This document shows positions 1-8,737 of a DNA stretch of 64,000 nucleotides, piece after piece. Every line of letters begins with the position of its first letter. Positions within the stretch are counted from its first letter, which is position 1. Where the stretch lies: the NCBI RefSeq assembly GCF_042686195.1, contig NZ_JBHUOQ010000004.1, positions 124,001-188,000 on the forward strand. The letters are read 5' to 3'. The notes beneath the pieces are model-generated. The model ran no database searches. It was not told where the DNA came from and worked only from the letters and a program-made list of their open reading frames with translations. Made by a program: the position numbers and the translations under genes. This DNA comes from Corticicoccus populi. GTDB lineage: Bacteria > Bacillota > Bacilli > Staphylococcales > Salinicoccaceae.

Positions 1-343
1 GCGGCAGATCGGGATCAATTTTAATCGTGTAGGATTTTTCCTTCCGGGCAGTTTCAACCGCTTCATCGAGCATTTTCTGCACGAGCAGTTCATCATGGTA
101 GTCACATACAAACCCCCGGGAAATATAGCACAATGTAAAATTCACTTTCGGCAGCTTTTTGAACAACAGCACCGCTGCACCTTTTATATTGCCATCATCA
201 TCCCCTACCGCAAAACGGCGGTAATACCAGTGTGTCAGTTTTTTAGACTCAGCCCAGTCTGTGAGCTGAAGCAGGTCTCCGTTCGGATGGTTTTCTACAA
301 ATTCATTATGTTCTTCATCGGTTAAATGTAATTGCTTGTACAT
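1..343 (-). CDS. fmhB: Lipid II:glycine glycyltransferase, FmhB/FemX type (partial, N-terminal part)
   Basis: This gene runs off the left edge and only its first 114 codons are present. The protein begins MYKQLHLTDEEHNEFVENHP and continues with NGDLLQLTDWAESKK, YYRRFAVG, LCYISRGFV and KIDPDLP, the N-terminal half of FmhB/FemX. That family adds the first glycine of the pentaglycine interpeptide bridge to lipid II at the cytoplasmic face of the membrane, using glycyl-tRNA. A GAGGAG ribosome site lies just upstream of the ATG at 343. The FmhB-like wording, as opposed to FemA or FemB, is recognised from memory of the S. aureus sequence. It is a strong marker of Staphylococcaceae. Confidence 0.88.
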   Translation of the reverse strand, partial: MYKQLHLTDEEHNEFVENHPNGDLLQLTDWAESKKLTHWYYRRFAVGDDDGNIKGAAVLLFKKLPKVNFTLCYISRGFVCDYHDELLVQKMLDEAVETARKEKSYTIKIDPDLP

Positions 344-403
344 AGTTTTCTCCTCATTATCAAATATAAATCTGCTATAATCGGTGGAAAGAAGGTGATT
401 TAT

Positions 404-649
404 ATGCGTAATTTAATCTTGTCTATCCTAATTATAATCAATTTATGGAGTATTATCGAACTCGGAACCTACGGCAGTACAGATTTCGTGCAGCTTGTCA
501 GCCTCCGCGTAATTTTAGCAGCTGTATCATTTTTATTAGCCGTCACTTATATCCTCGTCCGGGGTTCAAAACTCATGATTATTCTCAGTGTAATCACTGC
601 AGCAGCTGCACTGTCCCATTTTGTATATTTAATCTATGTGAATATTTAA
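404..649 (+). CDS. Small hydrophobic membrane protein, function unknown
   Basis: This 81-residue protein is almost entirely hydrophobic. Three membrane segments can be read at about residues 3-22, 32-53 and 58-79, with short loops (GTYGSTD, RGSK). The start is chosen at 404 because a GAAGGTG ribosome site lies 7 bases upstream; the frame is open further upstream, but there is no ribosome site there. It is divergent from the fmhB gene and convergent with popT. I do not recognise a family. It could be a real small membrane protein, since the ribosome site, start and composition agree. Confidence 0.6.
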   Translation: MRNLILSILIIINLWSIIELGTYGSTDFVQLVSLRVILAAVSFLLAVTYILVRGSKLMIILSVITAAAALSHFVYLIYVNI

Positions 650-674
650 TACCGGCGTCATGGTTCTTAATGAA

Positions 675-1529
675 TCATGACTTTTTTGATTGACGTCCGT
701 TTCTCTTTTCCATCCCCATATACAGACTGATTAACAAACCTGACAGGAATGTTATGACCGACACACTCCATTCCGCCCCACCGGAAGGAAGTCCCGGAAA
801 TATAGGAAAGACTGACCCAAGCAGCAGTCCGATAATCGCTGCGTACATTAAATACGTATAGTTGCGCAGGAAATAAGAGATCACCTTACTCGCACCAAGA
901 ATACCTGTCAGTATCCCAAGACCTGTTGCGATTAAAAGCGGTGTCACACTAAAGTTAAACGAAGTGAACTCACTGATGGAATAAATAATTGTCGGGTATG
1001 CTCCGAGAATTAACATCACAAGTGAGCCTGAAATACCCGGAAGAAGCATAATTCCTGCACCGATTGTTCCTGCAAAATACAGGAAAAGCATCTGGCTTAA
1101 ACTGATTTCTGCATTGGCTGCAGCATCAGGGTCCTGTATGACCGAAAGGAAGTACACTAATAACAATGACAGTACCACGAGAATATAATGGAGCAGTGTG
1201 AATTCTGACTTAACATTAGACAACCTGAGCATCATCGGGACTACCCCGAGGACCATCCCAAGGAAAAAGAAATGCGTTGGAACAGTGTGATTCTGCAGCA
1301 GGAAATCCATTAATGATGTCATACTGATAATTGCGAGACCCATACCTAAAACAATCGGTATCAAAAATACTACCGCTTTCTTGAAATCCTTTGTCAGAAG
1401 ACGGCTGATTGCACCGAGAAACTGATCATAAATTCCTAAGAGCAGCGCCATTGTACCGCTGCTCACACCGGGTATCAATTCACAGACACCCATTAAAAAG
1501 CCTTTAAGTATATTGACCCATCTAAACAT
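675..1529 (-). CDS. popT: DUF368 polyprenyl-phosphate translocase (PopT family)
   Basis: This is a polytopic membrane protein of about 284 residues. It begins MFRWVNILKGFLMGVCELIP and contains GVSSGTMALLLGIYD near the N-terminus and GIMLLPGISGSLVMLILG in the middle, the two inverted half-repeats with PG(V/I)S motifs typical of DUF368. This family was identified as a transporter that returns undecaprenyl phosphate across the cytoplasmic membrane for cell wall precursor synthesis. A GTG at 1544 would extend the protein by five residues, but it sits inside the ribosome site (GTGAGGA); the ATG at 1529 has proper spacing, so I chose it. The gene is monocistronic and close to a cell-wall gene (fmhB). 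Confidence 0.85.
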   Translation of the reverse strand: MFRWVNILKGFLMGVCELIPGVSSGTMALLLGIYDQFLGAISRLLTKDFKKAVVFLIPIVLGMGLAIISMTSLMDFLLQNHTVPTHFFFLGMVLGVVPMMLRLSNVKSEFTLLHYILVVLSLLLVYFLSVIQDPDAAANAEISLSQMLFLYFAGTIGAGIMLLPGISGSLVMLILGAYPTIIYSISEFTSFNFSVTPLLIATGLGILTGILGASKVISYFLRNYTYLMYAAIIGLLLGSVFPIFPGLPSGGAEWSVSVITFLSGLLISLYMGMEKRNGRQSKKS

Positions 1530-1656
1530 GCATATTTTCCTCACTATCCAATTTTATCGATACATCATTCTATCATAAAAGGACAGACTTAATCATTGGT
1601 TAAGGGGTAAATGTAAGGTAAAGTAAAGAGACTACAACAAATAGGGAGATAAATTT

Positions 1657-2712
1657 ATGAGAGATTTAGGAATATATTTCGGGACTTTTGCACCATGTCA
1701 TGTCGGTCACTTTGAGCAGATTATCCGGGCAAAGCGGGAAAATCGTCATGCGCTTGTCATTGTCAGCGGTTATGACGGAGACCGCGGGGATGAGTATGGT
1801 ATGAATCTTGAGCACCGGGTGAAGGCAATGCGCCAGCTGCTAAAAGACGATAATAACGTCACTGTCGTTAAACTGGACGAAACAAATATCCCAAGATATC
1901 CCGACGGCTGGATTCCCTGGCTCCAAATGTTAACATCCTCTGTCTCTTCATCCGTTGCTTCATTGCCAAGAGAAATAAAAAGCATCACATATTACGTCGG
2001 GGAAACAGAATATATTGAACCGCTCGAAACTTTTTTTAATGATGAATGGCCCGAAGTCGATACTAAAGTAACACTCGTCGACCGTCAGGAACTTAAAATC
2101 AGCGGGACAAATATACGGAAAGACGCACTGTTAAACTGGGACTATGTCACACGTCCGTTCAGACGCTTCTTTGTGCAGAATGTACTTGTCATTGGACCGC
2201 CGAATGCAGGGAAAAGCTCCCTTGTTAAAGACCTTGCCAGAAGATATTCCACCAGCCATTCAATTGAATACAGAAAAGAATATTTTGAAAAACATCAAAT
2301 TGAAGACTCACTGAATGCGAAAGATTTTCATGCAATCGGTATCGGCCAGTTTGAATTAAACCGACAGAACATCCACTCCCCTGCAACACGAAAAGCATTT
2401 TTTGCAGATACAGATGTCATGACAACTAAAGTACATACAAAATCATATGACGGTACAGATGACTTCAGGAAACTTTATGATGTCTTTGATTATTACATCC
2501 GTCTTCAGAACTGGTCCCTGATTTTACTGATGCCTTTAAAAAAAGATGCACCGGATAAAGACCAGCAGATTTATAAAGCACTTGAAAAGGAGATTACATT
2601 CCAAAACCTCGATGACATTACTCATAAACTGGACGGCCGCTCCTACCGGGACATCTACCAGGAAGCACATTCACTCGTTGATAACATCTTAAAAGACGGC
2701 AAAGATAACTAG
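1657..2712 (+). CDS. NadR-like bifunctional NMN adenylyltransferase / ribosylnicotinamide kinase
   Basis: This 351-residue protein has two domains. The N-terminal nucleotidyltransferase (about 1-160) carries GTFAPCHVGH, the HxGH signature, and ISGTNIRKD, the ISGTxxR motif of NMN or pantetheine-type adenylyltransferases. The C-terminal kinase-like domain (about 175-340) starts with a P-loop, GPPNAGKSS. This order matches NadR-type proteins, which make NAD from NMN and may phosphorylate nicotinamide riboside. It lacks the DNA-binding domain of enterobacterial NadR. An AATAGGGAGAT ribosome site precedes the ATG. The gene stands alone. The exact substrate is inferred from the architecture. Confidence 0.75.
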   Translation: MRDLGIYFGTFAPCHVGHFEQIIRAKRENRHALVIVSGYDGDRGDEYGMNLEHRVKAMRQLLKDDNNVTVVKLDETNIPRYPDGWIPWLQMLTSSVSSSVASLPREIKSITYYVGETEYIEPLETFFNDEWPEVDTKVTLVDRQELKISGTNIRKDALLNWDYVTRPFRRFFVQNVLVIGPPNAGKSSLVKDLARRYSTSHSIEYRKEYFEKHQIEDSLNAKDFHAIGIGQFELNRQNIHSPATRKAFFADTDVMTTKVHTKSYDGTDDFRKLYDVFDYYIRLQNWSLILLMPLKKDAPDKDQQIYKALEKEITFQNLDDITHKLDGRSYRDIYQEAHSLVDNILKDGKDN

Positions 2713-2825
2713 AAAAGGTTTTCATTTAGTATAATTACACTTTTATCTCGTTTTTATGTTCATAACAATTGAAAATACTGAATAATTTGATATCATTAGG
2801 AGCATTATTACAAGGAGGCGTTATC

Positions 2826-3974
2826 ATGCAGGAGAACTTGTTACTGACACCAGGACCAACCCCTATACCGGGAAGAGTCAATCAACGAATGGCGGGCGGA
2901 ATGATTGGTCATCGTTCCGGCGCATTTAAAAAATTAATGGAGAGTGTACAGGGCAGAATTAAGCCTTTATTTGGTACAGATCAGAATGTCGCTGTTCTTT
3001 CATCCAGCGGCACAAGCTCACTTGAAACAGCGATGGTCAATCTTGTAAAAGACTCTGAAGACATCGTTATTATTTCAAGCGGTGCATTCGGCGAACGTTT
3101 TAAATCCATCGCAAAGACCTATCCGTTTAATGTCCATGTGTTTGAAGTACCTTGGGGAGAAGCGGCTGATGTTGAATCTTTTAAATCTTTCTTAAACGGT
3201 ATTGAAAATGTGAAAGTTGTCTTTTCACAGGCATGCGAAACATCTACAGCAGTTGTCCATCCGCTGCAGGCACTTGGAGATATCGTTAAAGATTATCACA
3301 GCAGTACATTATTTGTAGTGGACGGTGTCAGTATTGTCGGCGGTATGAAATTTGATATGCAGTCTTCAAAAATAGACGCATTGATTACCGGCAGCCAGAA
3401 AGCACTGATGCTTCCGCCGGGTCTTGCATTCGTCGCGATGAATGATGCAGCCCGCCTAAAAGCAAAAGAAAACCCGCTCTCAAGATTCTACCTTGACATC
3501 AACAAGTATTTTGACGCACTTGAAGACGGCTCGACTCCGTTTACACCTGCAGTATCCCTTATACAGGGACTTGATGAAGTACTTGAAATGTTTGAAGCTG
3601 AAGGCTATGAAAAAGTGTATGCGAGACATGTACTGATGCGTGATATGCTCCGTGCAGGCTTAAAAGCCCTCGACCTTGAACTCCTTGTCGAAGATCAATA
3701 TGCATCGCCTACCGTTACAGCGTTCAAAAGCAGTACTGAAGAGCTTTCAACTATTAAAACATCATTGGAAAATAACTACAATATAACGATTGCCGGCGGA
3801 CAGAAACACCTGAAAGGCAAAATTTTAAGAATCGGTCACATGGGGTATATGTTCCCGAATGATATGCTGACAGTGCTTGCCGCTCTTGAGCACATTATTA
3901 CAAAATCACGCGGCAAAAATTACAACGGCAAAGCACTCAGTGCTGCTCAGGAGGTTTATTATAATGAGTTATAA
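2826..3974 (+). CDS. Class V aminotransferase, probable serine-pathway enzyme
   Basis: This is a 382-residue PLP-dependent aminotransferase of fold type I, class V. It begins MQENLLLTPGPTPIPGRV, as in alanine-glyoxylate and serine-pyruvate aminotransferases. The PLP lysine is K192 in TGSQKALMLPPG. The start at 2826 has an AAGGAGGCG ribosome site; an upstream in-frame start at 2769 has none. The stop overlaps the serA start by 11 bases, which implies translational coupling. Because serA follows directly, I infer that it supplies the phosphohydroxypyruvate (SerC-like) or serine-glyoxylate transamination step. The same gene order is known in Staphylococcus. No classical serC is present in the window. 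Confidence 0.82.
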   Translation: MQENLLLTPGPTPIPGRVNQRMAGGMIGHRSGAFKKLMESVQGRIKPLFGTDQNVAVLSSSGTSSLETAMVNLVKDSEDIVIISSGAFGERFKSIAKTYPFNVHVFEVPWGEAADVESFKSFLNGIENVKVVFSQACETSTAVVHPLQALGDIVKDYHSSTLFVVDGVSIVGGMKFDMQSSKIDALITGSQKALMLPPGLAFVAMNDAARLKAKENPLSRFYLDINKYFDALEDGSTPFTPAVSLIQGLDEVLEMFEAEGYEKVYARHVLMRDMLRAGLKALDLELLVEDQYASPTVTAFKSSTEELSTIKTSLENNYNITIAGGQKHLKGKILRIGHMGYMFPNDMLTVLAALEHIITKSRGKNYNGKALSAAQEVYYNEL

Positions 3975-5559
3975 AGTACTTGTTCTCGATCCAATCAGTG
4001 AAGATGGTATTAAAGAGTTATTGAACCACCCAAATTATGATGTAGATATTAATACAGGTTTAAATGATTCAGAGATTCTGGAAATTGTTCATGAGTACCA
4101 CGCATTAATCGTACGGAGTCAGACTACCATTACAGAAGAAATCATCCGGCACGCACGACAACTCAGAGTAATTGCGCGCGCAGGTGTCGGTGTCGACAAT
4201 ATTGATATCAATGCTGCGACAAAATACGGCGTTATTGTTGTCAATGCACCTGAAGGAAATACCATTTCCGCAACAGAACATACGCTGGCAATGATGCTCT
4301 CTTTAACCCGCAATATTCCACGTGCACATAAAGAATTATCTGACGGTACATGGAACCGCGGTGCACATAAAGGGATCGAAATGTACGGTAAAACGCTCGG
4401 TATTATCGGCGTTGGTAAAATCGGTTTTGGTGTTGCACGGCGTGCAAAAAGTTTTGGCATGAAAATCGTTGCTTTTGATCCGTACCTGTCCGATGAAAAA
4501 GCCAATGAAGCCGACATTGAAAAGCTGGAAGTTGAAGAGATTGCGGAAGTGGCTGATTTTATTACCGTCCACACACCTCTGACTCCTCAGACACGCGGCA
4601 TTGTCGGTACATCATTTTTTGAAAAGGCAAAACCCGGCGTTCAACTGATTAATGTTGCGAGGGGTGGAATCATAGATGAGGAAGCGCTGTTAACTGCCCT
4701 CGACAATGGTACCGCAGGCGGTGCTGCACTTGATGTATTCACTGAAGAGCCGCCGACAAACACTGCGCTCCTCAGCCATCCGAAAGTCGTAGTAACTCCA
4801 CATCTCGGTGCCTCTACAGTTGAAGCACAGGAAAAAGTGGCTGTAAGTGTTTCCCGGGAAATTATCGATATTCTTGAAAACAACACGATTCGTCATGCTG
4901 TCAACGCACCTAAAATCAGTGAAAGTGTTAATAAAGAACTAAAACCTTACTTAAATATCGCAAGTCATATGGGTGCTGTCGGCATACAGATGCTTAACCG
5001 TCCGCCGTCCGAGATCAAAGTAAAGTACCACGGTGATATTGCACTGGATGACACGAGCATCCTGTCACGGTCATTTGTTGCAAGCCTGCTCAGACCCCAT
5101 TTTGGAGAAAGCGTCAATATCATTAACGCTATGTATTATCTCCAGGAGCAGGATGTGACATATAAAGTCCATAAGGGCGGCAAGGCACACGGATACAATA
5201 ACTACCTTGAAGTCGAATTAACGAACAGTGAAGAATCACTCACTCTCGGTGCCAGTGTACTCGACGGCTACGGTGAAAGAATTGTTAAAATCAATGATTA
5301 TCAGGTCGATATCAAACCGAGTGAGCATATACTCATTATCAACCACATCGACAGACCGGGAATTATTGGAGACCTCGGCTATACACTCGGTAAAAATGAT
5401 GTCAATATTGCAAGCATGCAGCTCGGCCGCTCCACAGAAGGCGGCGAAGCATTATTATCCCTCTCCCTCGATTCATCGGTTAGTGATGAAACAATGGAAG
5501 AGCTGAAGACTATTAAAGGATTCAATCTGCTCCGTCAGGTCGATTTATCCACAACTTAA
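3964..5559 (+). CDS. serA: D-3-phosphoglycerate dehydrogenase
   Basis: SerA catalyses the first committed step of serine synthesis, oxidising 3-phosphoglycerate with NAD. The protein has 531 residues, the long form of the family. The NAD-binding motif GVGKIGFG lies in the central part, followed by the catalytic Arg in NVARGGIID, the Glu in FTEEPP and the His in VTPHLGAST. An ASB domain (about 320-440) and a C-terminal ACT domain (IINHIDRPGIIG onward) follow, so serine feedback is likely. The start at 3964 has a CAGGAGG site inside the end of the aminotransferase gene. A perfect bidirectional terminator follows directly. Confidence 0.95.
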   Translation: MSYKVLVLDPISEDGIKELLNHPNYDVDINTGLNDSEILEIVHEYHALIVRSQTTITEEIIRHARQLRVIARAGVGVDNIDINAATKYGVIVVNAPEGNTISATEHTLAMMLSLTRNIPRAHKELSDGTWNRGAHKGIEMYGKTLGIIGVGKIGFGVARRAKSFGMKIVAFDPYLSDEKANEADIEKLEVEEIAEVADFITVHTPLTPQTRGIVGTSFFEKAKPGVQLINVARGGIIDEEALLTALDNGTAGGAALDVFTEEPPTNTALLSHPKVVVTPHLGASTVEAQEKVAVSVSREIIDILENNTIRHAVNAPKISESVNKELKPYLNIASHMGAVGIQMLNRPPSEIKVKYHGDIALDDTSILSRSFVASLLRPHFGESVNIINAMYYLQEQDVTYKVHKGGKAHGYNNYLEVELTNSEESLTLGASVLDGYGERIVKINDYQVDIKPSEHILIINHIDRPGIIGDLGYTLGKNDVNIASMQLGRSTEGGEALLSLSLDSSVSDETMEELKTIKGFNLLRQVDLSTT

Positions 5560-5600
5560 AATATTAAAGGGCTGGTGCACTGCACCAGCCCTTTAATATT
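5560..5600. terminator. Bidirectional intrinsic terminator between serA and the HAD gene
   Basis: A 20-bp perfect inverted repeat (5560-5579 with 5581-5600) has a GC-rich core GGGCTGGTGCA and A/T-rich flanks that give a U-run in both directions. It touches the stop codons of both convergent genes (serA ends at 5559, the HAD gene at 5600). Confidence 0.93.
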
Positions 5601-6709
5601 TACTTGCCATTTAATATAATATCCGGAACATCAAGAACTGTATCCGCCATATTTTCAGCAGCCACACCAAGTGATTGAAAATCAGGTATAATCTCACTTC
5701 CCGTCAATCCTGTTAATGTCGCAATAAACTTCACATTCATTTTATCCGAGCAGTAAAAGTCAGCGATTGAATCCCCTACTACATATACCTCGGATTCATC
5801 ATATACATTCCGTCCTTCAACAGCATCCTGATACTTTGTATCCTCATGTGCATATAACGACCATAAATAACTGAATGGATGAGGTTTTGAAAGTGTCGCA
5901 TCCGATTCATTATTTTTTTCAGCTTTCTGCACTTCGGTTGCTGTAGATATGCGGGAATCATCAAAATATGAAAGTACATTCTCTGCTTCAAACGGAATCA
6001 GCGTTTCATTTCTCGAGCGTCCCGTTGCAATTCCAATCGTGCAGCCGTTATCCAAAAGTCTGTCGAGCATTTTTTTAATGTCAGAAGGACTTTCAATCCA
6101 CACCTCATCATTCAAATAACCCGGCTTACCTTCTTCAACCTGAAAATCATCTGTACCTCTTACTGCGTCACTGCCGAGATACCATTCCTGATAAACGTGC
6201 TGGCCGAGCTGCCAGATTGGACCGTAGAGTTTAAATGGATCTGTATTCGAAACATTTAAAACTTCCACAGCATAATTTTCAAGTTCTTTATAAATCGTGT
6301 CTTTTGAATGCGCTTTTGATGACAGAAATTCAGATACGCGGTCATAGTCCGCTTCTACATGTCCGAGCATTTCGCCTGTCCCGTATAAATCTTCAAGTTT
6401 AATCGTCTCGAGATTAATACCTGCATCCTTCAAAATGTTAATATATACAACTGAGAATGTGATAAACAGCATATCCCAATTGGAATTCAGGCCGATTTTT
6501 TTAAATGACGCAAGAATTTCATCATCCAGAAACACTTTCCGCCGGATTTCTGAAATTTCTTTATCAGTACAGTCTATACTGAATTTCTCCTGAGTTAGAT
6601 TCAAGTACCTCGGATTAAACAATAACTCATGTATACTAAGCGCCGAGACATCAAAACATCTTTCCTCACTCAGAAACACACCGTCTACATCAAATAATAC
6701 TACAGTCAC
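5600..6709 (-). CDS. HAD superfamily hydrolase
   Basis: This 369-residue protein carries the HAD motifs. Motif I is LFDVDGVFLSEE at the very N-terminus, motif II is IATGRSRNE near residue 240, and the acidic motif is YVVGDSIADFYCSDK near residue 320. The long insertion between motifs I and II (about 200 residues) is a large cap domain. It starts with GTG at 6709, preceded by AAAGGAGGG eight bases away. It is convergent with serA and lies in the same place as a HAD gene near serA in staphylococci. One could guess a phosphoserine phosphatase role, but the sequence does not show that and the substrate is unknown. Confidence 0.8.
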   Translation of the reverse strand: MTVVLFDVDGVFLSEERCFDVSALSIHELLFNPRYLNLTQEKFSIDCTDKEISEIRRKVFLDDEILASFKKIGLNSNWDMLFITFSVVYINILKDAGINLETIKLEDLYGTGEMLGHVEADYDRVSEFLSSKAHSKDTIYKELENYAVEVLNVSNTDPFKLYGPIWQLGQHVYQEWYLGSDAVRGTDDFQVEEGKPGYLNDEVWIESPSDIKKMLDRLLDNGCTIGIATGRSRNETLIPFEAENVLSYFDDSRISTATEVQKAEKNNESDATLSKPHPFSYLWSLYAHEDTKYQDAVEGRNVYDESEVYVVGDSIADFYCSDKMNVKFIATLTGLTGSEIIPDFQSLGVAAENMADTVLDVPDIILNGK

Positions 6710-6853
6710 CCTAATAACCCTCCTTTAGGTTATCTTTTTCATATACTAAATATCTTCCAGTTTCTCATATTCACTTAAAATTGTCGAATAAATATATTAT
6801 ATATTCTGTGTCTTTAAAAAAATAAAGGGTTAATTTATTTATCCTGATGCAAT

Positions 6854-6899
6854 TTGTACCATGAGTGTTTATAATATATTTACGTAATCTGTAGATTAC
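6854..6899 (+). promoter_or_regulatory. Probable nptA promoter with a 16-base inverted repeat
   Basis: A TTGTAC -35-like hexamer at 6854 and a TATATT -10-like hexamer at 6875 (15-base spacer) lie about 75 bases upstream of nptA. Just downstream, GTAATCTGTAGATTAC (6884-6899) has 7-base arms around a GT centre. The repeat is placed where an operator would block initiation or escape. No known box is matched, so the assignment is inference. Confidence 0.4.
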
Positions 6900-6948
6900 T
6901 TAATAAACTATTAATTAATGGTGCCGTGGTGCCAGTGGAGGTATTACA

Positions 6949-8616
6949 ATGGAATTAAGCCCGATGGAAGTGATTTTCACATTTTTGGGTGGACTCGGTA
7001 TATTCCTGTATGGAATTAAACAAATGGGAGACGGCTTACAGGCCGCTGCCGGAGATCGACTTCGCGAAATATTAAACAAAATGACATCTAACCCGCTGCT
7101 CGGAATACTAGCCGGTATTATGATTACTGTTCTTATTCAAAGCAGTTCCGGAACAACTGCAATTACAATCGGTTTAGTATCAGCCGGATTTATGACGCTG
7201 AAACAGGCAATCGGTGTAATAATGGGTGCCAATATCGGTACAACGATTACGGCATTCATCATTGGATTGGATATCGGTGCATATTCACTGCCTATCCTGG
7301 CTCTCGGGGCTTTACTTATATTTTTCTTTAAATCACCAAAAGTAACCAACATCGGAAGGGTTCTCTTTGGATTTGGTGCTTTATTCTACGGCTTGGAACT
7401 TATGGGAGACGGTGTCGGACCGCTTGCGGAACTGGATACTTTCTCAAACCTAATGCTTTCAATGTCGGATAATCCGTTCCTTGGTTTCGGTGTCGGTACA
7501 ATCCTGACTGTCATTGTACAAAGTTCAAGTGCTACAATCGCCATTCTACAGAACTTTTATGTGAATGACCTGATTGACTTGCAAGGTGCACTGCCTATCC
7601 TGCTTGGAGATAATGTCGGTACAACGATTACAGCGGTACTCGCTTCACTTGCAGGTACAATTGCTGCGAAACGTGCAGCAGCAGTCCACGTCACCTTTAA
7701 CATTATCGGTGCCACAATATTTATGATTATTCTTCCAATCTTCATAATGTATGTAGGCTATCTTGAAAATGTATTTGATTTAAACGGACGGATGACTATC
7801 GCCTTTGCACACGGTTCATATAATGTGATTAACACTTTGATCCACATTCCTTTAATCGGATTTTTAGCATGGATTGTTACTAAAATAATTCCAGGCAAGG
7901 ATTTCTCTGAAGACTTTAAAGCTTCGCATTTAGAGCCTTCATTATTAAAACAGTCTGCTTCACTTTCTCTGCAGGCTGCTCAAAAAGAAATTCAAAACCT
8001 TGGTACACTGACATTAAGTATGTTTGAGGATGCTCAAAAATACAGAAATACACAGGATCCAAAAGTGTTGAAACAGGTTTCCGAGAAAGCTGCGGTTGTT
8101 GATGCACTTCAGGACAGCATACGCAAATACCTTCAGGAGATTTCTAAATATACAACACCTGCTGAAGAAGATAATATCCGTCAGACAACGCTTCTTGAGA
8201 TTAACCGTATCCTGTCAAAAGTCAGCCTGCAGGTTGTTCACTTTACAGAACTGAACCATAACAGATTCGAAAAAAATATCTCACTTTCCGAGGCAGCAGA
8301 AGAAGGACTTACAGATTTCTTTAATCATGTAGAAAAATCATACAGAAAATCTGTTGAAGCAATTGATATCTATAACCCTCAGGAGCTTGAAGAAATTTTA
8401 CGTATGACTCAGAAGTCACATAAAATTGAAAGCAAGTTGAGAAAACAACACGTGAAACGTATGAATAAAGGTATATGTTCAACAGACGGCGGTTTGATAT
8501 ACGTTGATCTTATCGGAAGTCTTGAACGTATCGGCAGTAACACACGTGCAATCACAGAACTCAGCTTAGGTGACGATGTTGACAGTATCGGAGAAGAGTA
8601 TACTATCTTCGACTAA
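6949..8616 (+). CDS. nptA: Na+/phosphate cotransporter with C-terminal PhoU-like domain
   Basis: This 555-residue protein has an N-terminal membrane part (about 1-310) with two copies of the Na/Pi cotransporter repeat. Each copy has the QSSS signature: VLIQSSSGTTAIT near residue 65 and VIVQSSSATIAIL near residue 190. The C-terminal 220 residues are helical and soluble (PhoU-like, Glu/Lys/Gln-rich). It imports inorganic phosphate using the sodium gradient. Length and domain order match S. aureus NptA. A GGAGGT site precedes the ATG. It is a single-gene unit ending in a strong terminator. An inverted repeat at 6884-6899 may be a regulatory site. Confidence 0.92.
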   Translation: MELSPMEVIFTFLGGLGIFLYGIKQMGDGLQAAAGDRLREILNKMTSNPLLGILAGIMITVLIQSSSGTTAITIGLVSAGFMTLKQAIGVIMGANIGTTITAFIIGLDIGAYSLPILALGALLIFFFKSPKVTNIGRVLFGFGALFYGLELMGDGVGPLAELDTFSNLMLSMSDNPFLGFGVGTILTVIVQSSSATIAILQNFYVNDLIDLQGALPILLGDNVGTTITAVLASLAGTIAAKRAAAVHVTFNIIGATIFMIILPIFIMYVGYLENVFDLNGRMTIAFAHGSYNVINTLIHIPLIGFLAWIVTKIIPGKDFSEDFKASHLEPSLLKQSASLSLQAAQKEIQNLGTLTLSMFEDAQKYRNTQDPKVLKQVSEKAAVVDALQDSIRKYLQEISKYTTPAEEDNIRQTTLLEINRILSKVSLQVVHFTELNHNRFEKNISLSEAAEEGLTDFFNHVEKSYRKSVEAIDIYNPQELEEILRMTQKSHKIESKLRKQHVKRMNKGICSTDGGLIYVDLIGSLERIGSNTRAITELSLGDDVDSIGEEYTIFD

Positions 8617-8627
8617 ATATTCATTCC

Positions 8628-8658
8628 GGCCGCTATCCGTAAGGACAGCGGCCTTTTT
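8628..8658 (+). terminator. Intrinsic terminator after nptA
   Basis: GGCCGCT (8628-8634) pairs with AGCGGCC (8647-8653), and TCC pairs with GGA further in around a GTAA loop. Five T residues follow at once. Confidence 0.92.
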
Positions 8659-8737
8659 GTATCCTGTTTTTACTTATCTCAGGAAACTGGTATTATAGTA
8701 TAAACACACATTTTACATATAAAGGGGCTTTTAACAT

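Noticed and set aside
2713..2825. A riboswitch or T-box upstream of the aminotransferase-serA operon
   Set aside because: The region is short and A/T-rich; I find promoter-like hexamers but no conserved aptamer blocks, T-box core or terminator.
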